NCBI RefSeq assembly: GCF_033558715.1
Contig: NZ_CP114606.1
Coordinates: 1,612,001 to 1,676,000, forward strand
Direction: 5' to 3'
DNA length: 64,000 bases
Source: Acinetobacter sp. YWS30-1
GTDB taxonomy: Bacteria; Pseudomonadota; Gammaproteobacteria; Pseudomonadales; Moraxellaceae
Below are positions 29,278-37,916 of this stretch, one piece after another. How positions within the stretch are numbered: the stretch's first letter is position 1; each line of letters starts with the position of its first letter. A program made the translations under genes and the position numbers. The notes beneath the pieces are model-generated. The model saw only the letters and a list, made by a program, of their open reading frames with translations, had not been told where the DNA came from and ran no database searches.

Positions 29278-30831
29278 ATGACTAAGCCCTCGTCAATTAC
29301 ATGTTTAAGTATTTTTGTTTTTAGTCTGACTATTTCTGGCTGTGAATTAGCTCCCAATACAGCAAAAGACGAAGCCATTACTCCGGTACAATCGGCCCAC
29401 TGGATTAGAGAGGAACAACTGCCACAGATTCAGGAAGGGAAAACGGCTTATCTGCCTTTATATGACGGTTTTATGAGTATGGCGGCAAGGTTATATCTGA
29501 TTAATCAAGCCAAATACCATCTCGACCTGCAATATTACATCTGGAAAGATGACTATATTGGCAACATGATCCTCTCCCAATTATTAAAAGCCGCAGACCG
29601 TGGCGTGAAGGTTCGGGTTCAGATTGATGACCAGAACGGGACTCAACTGGATGATAAGTTGCTGGCCTTAGCCCAGCATCCTAATTTCGAAGTCCGACTA
29701 TTTAATCCTTATAAATTCCGTCAATTGCGTGCCCTGGATTACGGATTCCGTATGAAATATATTAATCCGCGTATGCATAACAAACTGATTATTGCGGATG
29801 GTACGGCAGCGGTCACAGGTGGTCGGAATATCAGTAGTGAATATTTTGATGCCAGTAAGGATTTTCAGTTTAGCGATGTTGATATTTTCTTTGCCGGAAA
29901 GCCAGCACACGATGCGAATCAAACCTTTATCAAATTCTGGAACGATGATCTAAGCTATGATATCCGACAAGTTCTAAATGATTCGGGTAATCCACAACTT
30001 TTAAAACGACTAAGAACTGAATTTAAAGAAGATGAAGTCGATAAAAATGAATTGAAACGCCGAGTCGGTATTGCGGAGCAGCAGATTGATGAACAACTGA
30101 GAAAGCGCCCGATCAAATGGGGAAATGCCTATTTTGTTGCCGATGCCCCTTCCAAGGTTCGTCTTAGCGCCCAGAATGGCGATTATATTTATACCCATAT
30201 GCTGGAACTCATGGGTGAGCCCAAAGATCATCTGGAACTGGTTTCTTCTTATTTCATTCCTACTCAGGAAGGTGCGGATTATTTAAGTAAACGTGCCCAA
30301 CAGGGTGTCAAAATCAGAATTTTAACCAATTCTTTCCAGGCAAATGATGTTGCTTTGGTTCATGCCTATTATCAGCAATACCGTAAACAGCTCCTCAAAA
30401 ATGGAATTGAACTCTGGGAATTTAAACCCTATATTGAACGACCAAAACGGACCTGGTATGAAATTATGACCGGTAATATTATTCCGGCCAAAAATAAGAA
30501 CAGTTCCAGTCTACATGCCAAATTCTTTGATCTGGATGGCATGGTATTTATTGGTTCCTTTAACTTCGATCCACGTTCTGCATATTTAAACACTGAAGTC
30601 GGTCTGGTGATTGAATCTGATCAGCTCCAAGATGAAATTACCAAGTCCTTAAACCAGTATTTACCCAGAATAGCTTATCAACTTAAGTTAAATAAACAGG
30701 GCGAGATCATTTGGCTGGAACATCAAAAAAATGGTTCAGTCATTCAGCATAATCATGACCCTGAAACGACACAGTTCCAGCGTTATATGATGAATCTGGC
30801 AACAAAATTCCCGGGAGAATGGTTAATGTAA
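29278..30831 (+). CDS. phospholipase D-like lipoprotein (cardiolipin synthase-like)
   Basis: A 517-aa secreted protein of the PLD superfamily. The N-terminus is a lipoprotein signal with lipobox TISGC, so it is probably anchored in a membrane facing the periplasm. Both HKD motifs are intact: MHNKLIIADGTAAVTGGRN near residue 165-185 and LHAKFFDLDGMVFIGSFNFDPRS near 415-440. The family includes cardiolipin synthase ClsC-like enzymes that transfer phosphatidyl groups. The frame begins at a TTG at 29242, but the ATG at 29278 gives a proper signal peptide. No partner genes are adjacent. Confidence 0.88.
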   Translation: MTKPSSITCLSIFVFSLTISGCELAPNTAKDEAITPVQSAHWIREEQLPQIQEGKTAYLPLYDGFMSMAARLYLINQAKYHLDLQYYIWKDDYIGNMILSQLLKAADRGVKVRVQIDDQNGTQLDDKLLALAQHPNFEVRLFNPYKFRQLRALDYGFRMKYINPRMHNKLIIADGTAAVTGGRNISSEYFDASKDFQFSDVDIFFAGKPAHDANQTFIKFWNDDLSYDIRQVLNDSGNPQLLKRLRTEFKEDEVDKNELKRRVGIAEQQIDEQLRKRPIKWGNAYFVADAPSKVRLSAQNGDYIYTHMLELMGEPKDHLELVSSYFIPTQEGADYLSKRAQQGVKIRILTNSFQANDVALVHAYYQQYRKQLLKNGIELWEFKPYIERPKRTWYEIMTGNIIPAKNKNSSSLHAKFFDLDGMVFIGSFNFDPRSAYLNTEVGLVIESDQLQDEITKSLNQYLPRIAYQLKLNKQGEIIWLEHQKNGSVIQHNHDPETTQFQRYMMNLATKFPGEWLM

Positions 30832-31094
30832 TGACAGATACATTGCAATCAAATTACATTTAATGTGATTTTTCCTTAATTGATAGTTGGCTTTGGATAT
30901 TTTAAATCTTTATTGGTGATAAGCTGAACAATATAAAATTGACTAAATCTCTAAATCGGGTTCTTATACTTATATTTTTTAGCTTATTTCTTATACATTA
31001 ATCAGATCAATACCTACAAAGGTTTTACCTATTCCGTTGATTGCTCTAAAATTACACTTTTCCAGTATTTTGCGAATTTTCGCTTTCCACTCCC

Positions 31095-31532
31095 ATGCAA
31101 TTTTTTGATTTAAGTCGTCAGTTCAAACTCAGTGATATTCTCACCCCTGTTAAGACCTTGCAGGATCTGTCTCAACAAGAATGGTTTTTAGCCAAAATAC
31201 GGGTTGAACATGACTGCCTGTCTGATTCGGACTTGGTCGAAGGTCAGGTCGTACTTAAATCTAATCAGAATATCCAGGTCGAACTGGAATGGCTGATTCA
31301 GGATACCGGTTATGAATTACAGGTGCTATTCAAAGGTGTTGAAACCGAAGCTTCTGAAGAAACACTGGTGATGGTTAAAGGCGCGCAACTGGTCGATGAA
31401 CAACAGCAACTGATTTCTGCACAAGCTTTAAGTTTATGGATTGACGGGACATTACTCCCGATGTTGCCGAATATCCGCAAAGAAATTAAAGCGCGCTTAA
31501 ACCTGTGGGATTATGTGGAATATGATGGTTAA
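31095..31532 (+). CDS. hypothetical protein, 145 aa
   Basis: Not recognised. A soluble acidic protein without signal peptide or membrane segment. It starts MQFFDLSRQFKLSDIL, has a beta-rich middle (VEGQVVLKSNQNIQVELEWLIQDTG) and ends with a helical PNIRKEIKARLNLWDYVEYDG. The 260 bp before it hold no gene. A terminator follows at 25 bp. It has normal codon use for the window, so it is probably a conserved genus-level protein; no function is proposed. Confidence 0.72.
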   Translation: MQFFDLSRQFKLSDILTPVKTLQDLSQQEWFLAKIRVEHDCLSDSDLVEGQVVLKSNQNIQVELEWLIQDTGYELQVLFKGVETEASEETLVMVKGAQLVDEQQQLISAQALSLWIDGTLLPMLPNIRKEIKARLNLWDYVEYDG

Positions 31533-31557
31533 TTCATTTTTCCATTTCTAAAATTTG

Positions 31558-31580
31558 AAAGAGCCATATCGGCTCTTTTT
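31558..31580 (+). terminator. intrinsic terminator after the 145-aa protein gene
   Basis: AAAGAGCC and GGCTCTTT around ATATC, with a U-run, 25 bp after the stop. Confidence 0.82.
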
Positions 31581-31704
31581 CGTTTACAGGGAATTTACCT
31601 AATATATTTAATTGGTTAAATTGCCCTTGCCTGAATATTTTTATGGCAATGCCTATTTTAGACATACAGATTAAGCTTGATTAAAATAATAAAGAGAAAA
31701 CATC

Positions 31705-32196
31705 ATGATTTCCCCTTCTGAATGGCAAAATATCCGTCAAGTTGTTGCAGATGCGCAGCGTGCAGCAATGCATTGTTCGATCGCAACCGTCAATCCCCAA
31801 GGCTTTCCTAGTATTACTCCGATCGGAACTGTCTTTCTGGATCAGCAGTCTAGTACAGGTTTCTTTTTTGATACTTACTCCACCACCTTCTCTGAAAATT
31901 TACAGCATCAGCCACTTGCCTGCATTCAGGCTGTGAATAGCAGCAAACTGTTCTGGTTAAGTTCCATGTTCAAGGGAAAATTTAAGCATTATCCCGGTGT
32001 ACGTTTATATGCAGAGATTGGCTCTTTACGTCCTGCAACAGCGGAAGAGATTGAGAAAGTTGAATCTCGTATCTCTACATTAAAATGGAGTAAAGGTAGC
32101 AAACTGATCTGGTCCAGCTTTCATCATGTTCGGGATATTAAAGTTAAGGATTATCGCTGGGTCGAATATCCCAATATGCAGGTAGAAAATATTTAA
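31705..32196 (+). CDS. pyridoxamine 5'-phosphate oxidase-related FMN-binding protein
   Basis: A 163-aa protein with the split-barrel fold used for FMN or related cofactors. The segment AAMHCSIATVNPQGFPSITPIGTVFLD at about residues 13-40 is the characteristic first strands, and FFDTYSTTFSENLQHQPLACIQAVN follows. It lacks the full PdxH substrate residues, so it is a general FMN/heme/F420-binding relative rather than true PdxH. AAAGAGAAAAC lies before the ATG. Substrate is not determined. It stands alone. Confidence 0.78.
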   Translation: MISPSEWQNIRQVVADAQRAAMHCSIATVNPQGFPSITPIGTVFLDQQSSTGFFFDTYSTTFSENLQHQPLACIQAVNSSKLFWLSSMFKGKFKHYPGVRLYAEIGSLRPATAEEIEKVESRISTLKWSKGSKLIWSSFHHVRDIKVKDYRWVEYPNMQVENI

Positions 32197-32256
32197 ATAC
32201 TTTCTAAAAGTAAGCTTATTTCATAAATATACTTAATATTTATATTTTTTCATAAC

Positions 32257-32841
32257 TCAAATTAGACCGACATGCTCGAACATCATCCGGTAACTATCTG
32301 CTTTCTTATCCAGAGCCAAAGGATAAGCCCGGGATGAAGATGGCATCCGGTATAGATACAGGTCACGGCCAAGAAAATGTGCCTGTGTTGGCTCACCTAT
32401 ACCGGGTTTCAACGTACCTTCAGGCATAGAGAGCATCAAAGTATCTGTGGCCTTGTCGCCTGTAGTCATGATGTGGTTGCAGTCCGGCATTTTCCCTAAT
32501 AGATTTTGCAAATTCGTTGGCACTACAATTTCCAGAAATTTATCGGAAGCATTTCCCTTCAGGCGTCGGATCTGATAAGCACTGTCAAAAATCGCAATCC
32601 CCGTTTCAGTTAGAAACTCACGGATTAGATGTTCCTGAAATTTTTTATTAGGTAAGTCCAAAAAGTAATCTTTATTTTTAAAGAAAATTAACCCAAATAT
32701 CCGCCACATATCATTTTGGTAATTCGGATAATAAAAATTCATTTTCCAGCGCGTTGCGGGTGGCGGAAAACTGCCCAACATCAATAATTTGGCATTGGGC
32801 GGTAAAAATGGCGGTAATGGATGGGTTTCAATATCCGACAT
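32257..32841 (-). CDS. uracil-DNA glycosylase superfamily protein
   Basis: A 194-aa protein of the UDG superfamily. The N-terminal motif LMLGSFPPPATRWKMNFYYPNYQNDMWRIFG resembles motif 1 and the following helix of family 6 (HDG) and related glycosylases, and the C-terminal RMPSSSRAYPL resembles motif 2. Such enzymes remove deaminated bases from DNA; which base is unknown. The start at 32841 and the spacing of 32 bp from the SGNH hydrolase gene upstream suggest co-transcription. The call is by motif shape, so family number is uncertain. Confidence 0.7.
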   Translation of the reverse strand: MSDIETHPLPPFLPPNAKLLMLGSFPPPATRWKMNFYYPNYQNDMWRIFGLIFFKNKDYFLDLPNKKFQEHLIREFLTETGIAIFDSAYQIRRLKGNASDKFLEIVVPTNLQNLLGKMPDCNHIMTTGDKATDTLMLSMPEGTLKPGIGEPTQAHFLGRDLYLYRMPSSSRAYPLALDKKADSYRMMFEHVGLI

Positions 32842-32873
32842 AAACTGTTCCAGATTCAGGTATTTCAGTTATT

Positions 32874-33584
32874 TTAGAATGCCTGACGGATCTTGCTAGC
32901 GACTTCTTGTCCCCAAAGTGTATAAACTTCCTTACTTGGATGAAAACCATCTTTGGCCATTTGTAAATTCATGGCACGATATTTTTCAATATCGTATTCA
33001 ATCCATTGCATGTTGATCTGCTTGTTCACAAATTTTTCCAGTTGTTGGTTCATGTGTTTGGCATATTGACCAAATAACCAGGCCAAAGGATTCGGTAAAG
33101 CTGGGAACATGTTCATTGGAGGGACACCGGCTGCAATGACCAGTTTTGGATTAAACTTTTGCTGGATTTTGCCATAAAACTGTTCCTGCTTCTTGATCCA
33201 GACATCGGCAGGCATGAGCTTAGTCACATCATTCACGCCGACTGAAGTCACGACCACACCATAGGATTTAGCTTCAATCTGGTCTAAAGTACGAATGACC
33301 TTTGAGGTGGTATCGCCCGTTTTTGCCTGTAACTTCCATTCAATTTCAAAGTCATTTTTTAGCTCATTCAGAATCGCGCCAAGTAAGGCATCATTCTGAT
33401 GATCTACCCCGACCCCTGCTGCTGCTGAATCACCCACAATCAGTAATGAAAGTTTTTTACCTGTTCCTGTTTGGCCTTCACGTGCACCCTCTGGTTCTGG
33501 AAGTTTGATCGTATTTTTTTTGACACGGTTACCCTGAATTACGAGCGCGGGAATTAAGGCGATAGTGGCAACTTTGAGCAACAT
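32874..33584 (-). CDS. SGNH/GDSL hydrolase, exported
   Basis: A 236-aa serine hydrolase. Block I GDSAAAGVGVDHQND (about residues 53-67) carries the catalytic serine, block III is SVGVNDVTKL, and block V DGFHPSKEVY holds the Asp-His pair. The N-terminus MLLKVATIALIPALVIQG is a hydrophobic signal or anchor, so the enzyme probably faces the periplasm. Substrate (acyl ester, lipid or peptidoglycan acetyl) is not determined. It precedes the glycosylase-like gene by 32 bp on the same strand. Confidence 0.84.
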   Translation of the reverse strand: MLLKVATIALIPALVIQGNRVKKNTIKLPEPEGAREGQTGTGKKLSLLIVGDSAAAGVGVDHQNDALLGAILNELKNDFEIEWKLQAKTGDTTSKVIRTLDQIEAKSYGVVVTSVGVNDVTKLMPADVWIKKQEQFYGKIQQKFNPKLVIAAGVPPMNMFPALPNPLAWLFGQYAKHMNQQLEKFVNKQINMQWIEYDIEKYRAMNLQMAKDGFHPSKEVYTLWGQEVASKIRQAF

Positions 33585-33747
33585 AATGGACTAATTTATA
33601 TAAAGATATGATTAATTTTACTGCAATTTATGGATTACGAGTAATACCTCAGTAGTCATTTTTAATGAATATTCACATAACTCAGAATTTTGTCCGTACA
33701 CTGCTTTCTAATATTTGTATATAAAATTCTTACTTAACGAGTGGATT

Positions 33748-33777
33748 AAAAAATCCCGCCATTTAGCGGGATTTTTT
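33748..33777. terminator. terminator of the desaturase gene
   Basis: AAAAAATCCCGC and GCGGGATTTTTT around CATTTA form a 12-bp stem, 16 bp past the stop of the leftward desaturase gene. Confidence 0.88.
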
Positions 33778-33792
33778 AATTTAGCTGATATA

Positions 33793-34851
33793 TCAAACTT
33801 TATGATCATTCCAGCGGTTCATGCGCTTGAAAGTTCCGATATCATTAAAGCGTACCCCCACTTCCTTCATGACTTTATGCGCCGTTTTTGAGGTCAACTG
33901 GCGTATATAAAAGGGTTCTTTGACGACAAAATGATGGATCGCATGAGTTGAACCGAAATTACAGCAAAATAACTGGAATGGCACCATCCACCATGGATTC
34001 AGTACCTGAGTCTGCTTGATGACATCGCGTGGATCAATATCACCATAATAATGCATATTGGAGCTAATGAATTGCAGGCTAAAAGAACGGATAAAATTCG
34101 GAATGATCCAAATTACTGCCAAGAAATTCACGAGCAGCATGGCTTTGATGATACTTTGCGACCAAAGCATTTCATAACCAAAGAGTGGTGCAACGGCATT
34201 GCCTACATGAAAGACTACAAATAAATAGCACAGACCATAATAAATCAAGCTTAATGGGAAGAAGCCTAAGAGCTGAGAAATCATTGCAACTTTACGTTCT
34301 TTTTCAGGCTGTTTTTCCATAAAAAGATGAATCATTTTAAACATCTGAAAAGGACGTAAATAGACCGACATAAGTTGGTCACTAATCACTAGAATGCGGC
34401 GAATCCCCCATGGCATACCATTACTGATGCCACGTTCTTCAAGATCATATTCAGTGCCTGAATATTTATGATGATGCAAATGCATGCGTCGGCGAGCCCA
34501 TGGGCTAATTGTATTTGGACGAGCCAGCCACACTAAAGCCAACATTAAATGATGTGCCCAAGGTGTTTTTTTGAAATACATATAATGAATCAGGTCATGT
34601 TCTAATTCATGTGTCAGTGAAGCAAAAATTGCAATTAGGGGAATGGTGAACCACGCAGAAAGATAACCATATCCATATGCCAATGCACATGCAATCATCC
34701 CCGTCCAGGCAAAACCTAAAATACTCGCACCAATGAAATTCTGATGTTTGAGTATAGGATAACGGGTACGTATTTCTTCCCCGGCCTGTGTAACGATATT
34801 TCTGACCTTAGAGATTCGCTGTTGGTCAGTCATATCCGAAGATGTAGACAT
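33793..34851 (-). CDS. membrane fatty acid desaturase
   Basis: A 352-aa integral membrane di-iron desaturase/hydroxylase. The three histidine clusters are HELEHDLIH near residue 85, HLHHHKYSGTE near 123-133, and HAIHHF near 310, with hydrophobic segments between them. Such enzymes place double bonds in acyl chains with O2 and an electron donor. It is distinct from the alkane hydroxylase at 49158-50372, whose boxes differ. No redox partner gene is adjacent. The start ATG at 34851 is accepted. Regiospecificity is unknown. Confidence 0.85.
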   Translation of the reverse strand: MSTSSDMTDQQRISKVRNIVTQAGEEIRTRYPILKHQNFIGASILGFAWTGMIACALAYGYGYLSAWFTIPLIAIFASLTHELEHDLIHYMYFKKTPWAHHLMLALVWLARPNTISPWARRRMHLHHHKYSGTEYDLEERGISNGMPWGIRRILVISDQLMSVYLRPFQMFKMIHLFMEKQPEKERKVAMISQLLGFFPLSLIYYGLCYLFVVFHVGNAVAPLFGYEMLWSQSIIKAMLLVNFLAVIWIIPNFIRSFSLQFISSNMHYYGDIDPRDVIKQTQVLNPWWMVPFQLFCCNFGSTHAIHHFVVKEPFYIRQLTSKTAHKVMKEVGVRFNDIGTFKRMNRWNDHKV

Positions 34852-35251
34852 ATGGACAACCTTTAATTTCTGAACAGTTGTACATTAAAGGAATTTATAA
34901 AAAAGAGAAGTTATCTTTCCACTTTCGTAGCGAGTATGTCCAAGTTTTGGGCAGTTTTAGTAATTTTTTTAAGATCAAGAATAAAGCAGAAAAATAAGGA
35001 GATATTTTCTATAAAATTTATCGTCTAAAAATTATCTTCTTAAAAATTTAATTATTTCTATTCTGATAGAATTTTAATTTTATATAGAAATAAAATTTAT
35101 TCATCATCAAAGTTTTAGCTATTTAGAGAATTTCAACTAACCTTATTCATCATATCTTTTACCTTTAAAGCCATTAGTAAACTTATCTCATCTAATTTTT
35201 TTAATTCTAGAAAGTAAAAAAGCCCCGAATGGAGCTTTTTAAATTGAGGTT
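34852..35251. other. AT-rich region between desaturase and SDR genes
   Basis: 400 bp without a gene. It holds the desaturase promoter on the right side of its start and the SDR operon terminator at 35216-35240. No RNA gene or repeat is recognised. Confidence 0.4.
35216..35240 (-). terminator. terminator of the SDR-ACAD operon
   Basis: AAAAAGC and GCTTTTT with further CC/GG pairing and one mismatch around CGAAT; it lies 12 bp after the stop of the last gene of the operon. Confidence 0.75.
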
Positions 35252-35995
35252 TTAACCTAATTTATTGACTAATTTTAGCGGTAATACTTTCATTGCCAAA
35301 CCGAGGGGCAACCAAGGCCATTTCGGCACATAAGCTTTGACTGGTGCTTTCTCAATTTCTTCTGCCAATAAACGTGAACCCGTTTTCTCATCCACTTCAA
35401 ACGGTAATTTTTTCGCGCCTTCATTGATTTCAGTACGAATATAGCCTGGGAAAATGGTCGTGACTTTAATTGGTGTATCAATTAGCTCAGCACGAATGCC
35501 TTCAGCCAGATGTGCAACCCCAGCCTTACTTGCGCCATAAGCAGTCAAGTGTTTTGGCATACCACGCATTGCGCTCATCGATGAAATCATTACCAGATGA
35601 CCGGAGTTTTGTGCGCGGAAAATTTCCACTGCAGCTTCACATTGTGCCAATGCAGAAATAAAGTTGGTTTCGACAGTGGCTTTATTGATTGCAAAATTAC
35701 CTTTACCAATCCGGCGGCCTTCACCTACACCGGCATTGACAATAATTCGGTCAATGGTGCCAAAGTCTTCTTTAAAGGCACGGAAAACCTCAAAAACCTG
35801 ATCATAATTGGTCACATCCAGTGTTTTGGCAATGACTTTAATATCATATTGGCTCTCGAGTTCCTGCTTCAAAGTTTCCAGACGTTCCAGACGACGTGCA
35901 CAAATCGCCAGGTTATACCCTTTTTTTGCAAATTCACGTGCCATACCGGCACCAATCCCTGAACTTGCACCAGTAATTAAAATCGTTTTAGCCAT
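35252..35995 (-). CDS. short-chain dehydrogenase/reductase
   Basis: A 247-aa classical SDR. The cofactor motif is TGASSGIGAGMAREF at residues 7-21, NAG occurs in IIVNAGVGEG, and the active site is SSMSAM with YGASKAG (Tyr-x-x-x-Lys). Cofactor is probably NADP(H), given ARR after the second strand. It is the last gene of a four-gene run with the acyl-CoA dehydrogenase, APH-type kinase and histidine phosphatase (gaps of 50 bp, -4 bp and 54 bp), so it likely acts on the same hydroxy/keto-acyl intermediate (inference). Confidence 0.88.
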   Translation of the reverse strand: MAKTILITGASSGIGAGMAREFAKKGYNLAICARRLERLETLKQELESQYDIKVIAKTLDVTNYDQVFEVFRAFKEDFGTIDRIIVNAGVGEGRRIGKGNFAINKATVETNFISALAQCEAAVEIFRAQNSGHLVMISSMSAMRGMPKHLTAYGASKAGVAHLAEGIRAELIDTPIKVTTIFPGYIRTEINEGAKKLPFEVDEKTGSRLLAEEIEKAPVKAYVPKWPWLPLGLAMKVLPLKLVNKLG

Positions 35996-36045
35996 ATTTT
36001 TACCGTATCCCTTTATTTTATAAGGTGTTTTATCTTCAATAATTT

Positions 36046-36744
36046 TTAAATCCAGGTTAGCAGGTCTGGACGCTGTGCTTTAATAAAATGATGTTCATTC
36101 AAACTGAGTAGCTGGGGTTCATTTCCGACCAGACGCAATGTAGTAATGCTGGTATTGGTAATTGCCCAGTTTAAAGCGAAAGTTTTCTCCGGACTCAGAC
36201 CCAGGATTTTGCCTACCGCCACAGAGATGACGCCACCTGAGGTATACACGATTGCATAGCGCGGTTTAGTTTGCACAAGCTGATCACATAAGTTCTGCAA
36301 ACCGGTTTCTACGCGGCTTTTAAAATTTGGCCAGGATTCATCATATTCATGGTGATAATCATCACAGGTCCAGCGAGCAATCGCTCCACTAAAGATCTTG
36401 CTCAGATAATCCCGTGGATTGGCATGTTCTGAGACATCCTGCTTAAGCAGTTCAGGCTGATTAAAACGCGGTTCATAACGGGCAAAAACCTGCTGATGAT
36501 TAAACTCATTCCAGGCACTATCGGTCAAAATCTCGCTTTCAGGAAAACATTCATCTAAAGATAACTGTGCCGTCTGTTGATGACGTTGCATAGAACCAGC
36601 CACTACATACGGTGCTTCTTTCAGAATTTCATCAAAATAACGACCGAGCAATTTTGCCTGTAGTTCCCCATTTGGCGAAAGCTGATCATAACTGGCTGCC
36701 CCGAAAGATGCCTGTCCATGCCGGATCAAGTAAATGGTGGTCAT
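36046..36744 (-). CDS. histidine phosphatase superfamily protein
   Basis: A 232-aa enzyme of the phosphoglycerate mutase-like clan. The catalytic LIRHGQASFG is at residues 6-15, the second His lies in VVAGSMQRHQQTAQL, and the late His/Gly region is IVYTSGGVISVAVG; the usual late catalytic HGG is replaced by TSGG, as in some members. Its ATG overlaps the stop of the kinase gene by 4 nt (ATGA), which couples the two translationally. With a kinase next to it, a role in removing phosphate from a phosphorylated intermediate or by-product is plausible but unproven. Confidence 0.83.
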   Translation of the reverse strand: MTTIYLIRHGQASFGAASYDQLSPNGELQAKLLGRYFDEILKEAPYVVAGSMQRHQQTAQLSLDECFPESEILTDSAWNEFNHQQVFARYEPRFNQPELLKQDVSEHANPRDYLSKIFSGAIARWTCDDYHHEYDESWPNFKSRVETGLQNLCDQLVQTKPRYAIVYTSGGVISVAVGKILGLSPEKTFALNWAITNTSITTLRLVGNEPQLLSLNEHHFIKAQRPDLLTWI

Positions 36745-37862
36745 TTTGGCATTAACTCTTTAAATTTCAGGATATATTTTTGTGCAATGTCATTGGCTTC
36801 AAGCTTTTGTAGACCAATCAGTTTTAAGGCACGAATATGCAAGGCATGAATGACTACCCAAAAATCCTTAAAGGCCGGATTGTTGGTTTGTTTGTGGTAA
36901 TAACGATAATAGATCTGCTGAGCAATCACCGAGAGACGGAAGATTCCAAACACTTCATAGAATGTCCAGTTTTCCGGTTGCAGACCGGTTCTCTCCAGAT
37001 AGTAATCCACCACTTCTTTACGGGTAAACATACCTTTTAAATTGGTGGGCTGACGACGTGTTGCTTTAAAAATGGCATTGTCCGTATCTTCTACCCAATA
37101 AGCCAAGGCAGAACCCAAGTCCATCAGCGGATCACCCAGGGTGGCCATTTCCCAGTCCAGCACCCCAATAACTTCAGTTGGATTTTCTGGATCCAAAATG
37201 ACATTATCAAAACGCCAGTCATTGTGAATGACACAGGTTTTAGAATCAGATGGAATATTATCTTTCAGCCAGTTACGCACGTATTTAAAAGATGGAACAT
37301 TTAATGTTTTGGCTTTTTCGTAACGTGCATCCCAGCCTTCTACCTGACGACGGCAATAGCCTTCACCTTTGCCTAACTTTTCCAGTTCTGTACCAGTGTA
37401 AGGAACTTGGTGTAGTTCGATCAGCTTATCAATCACATTAATACATAGAGTCTGGATATCTGGTTCAGTCAGTTGTAATTCAGGCGGCAGCTTGGCACGC
37501 GGAATAATACCTTCAATGCGTTTCATCACATAAAAATCACAGCCAATGACTGATTCATCCTGACAAAGTGCCACCATTTCAGGTACGACTGGATAGTGTT
37601 CAGCCAAAGCTTTTTGTACATGATATTCACGTGCCATGTCATGCGCAGATTTGGCTTTAGTCCCTTGAGGCGGACGACGTAAAATTAAATCGGCATTGGC
37701 ATATTGCAAACGATAAGTCCAGTTTGAAGCTCCACCGGAATATTGAGTAAGCTCTAAAGGACCTTCTACATTTACTCCTTGTTGATTTAACCAATCTGTG
37801 ATGGCCTGTACATCCAGTTCCTCACCTTCACGAACTGATCCACCTACATCAATGACCGCCAT
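36741..37862 (-). CDS. APH-type phosphotransferase (acyl-CoA kinase-like, LvaA/ACAD10-11 kinase type)
   Basis: A 373-aa protein-kinase-like small molecule kinase. The N-lobe has LTQYSGGASNWTYRLQYANADLILRR; the catalytic loop is VIHNDWRFDNVILD (near residue 215-228) and the metal motif is GVLDWEMATLGDPLMDLG. This subgroup is fused to acyl-CoA dehydrogenase in ACAD10/ACAD11 and acts as LvaA in Pseudomonas levulinate catabolism, phosphorylating 4-hydroxyacyl-CoA. Here it lies 54 bp after an ACAD11-like dehydrogenase gene. Aminoglycoside resistance is not suggested. Confidence 0.87.
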   Translation of the reverse strand: MAVIDVGGSVREGEELDVQAITDWLNQQGVNVEGPLELTQYSGGASNWTYRLQYANADLILRRPPQGTKAKSAHDMAREYHVQKALAEHYPVVPEMVALCQDESVIGCDFYVMKRIEGIIPRAKLPPELQLTEPDIQTLCINVIDKLIELHQVPYTGTELEKLGKGEGYCRRQVEGWDARYEKAKTLNVPSFKYVRNWLKDNIPSDSKTCVIHNDWRFDNVILDPENPTEVIGVLDWEMATLGDPLMDLGSALAYWVEDTDNAIFKATRRQPTNLKGMFTRKEVVDYYLERTGLQPENWTFYEVFGIFRLSVIAQQIYYRYYHKQTNNPAFKDFWVVIHALHIRALKLIGLQKLEANDIAQKYILKFKELMPK

Positions 37863-37916
37863 AATTTTTCCTTAAAATCTTCTAATACGTTTCAATGTTC
37901 TGTATATAAAGCCAGC

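Noticed and set aside
36741..37862. APH-type kinase as an aminoglycoside resistance gene
   Set aside because: Context with acyl-CoA dehydrogenase and the GVLDWEMATLGDPLMDLG type point to the ACAD10/11-LvaA branch, not to antibiotic kinases.
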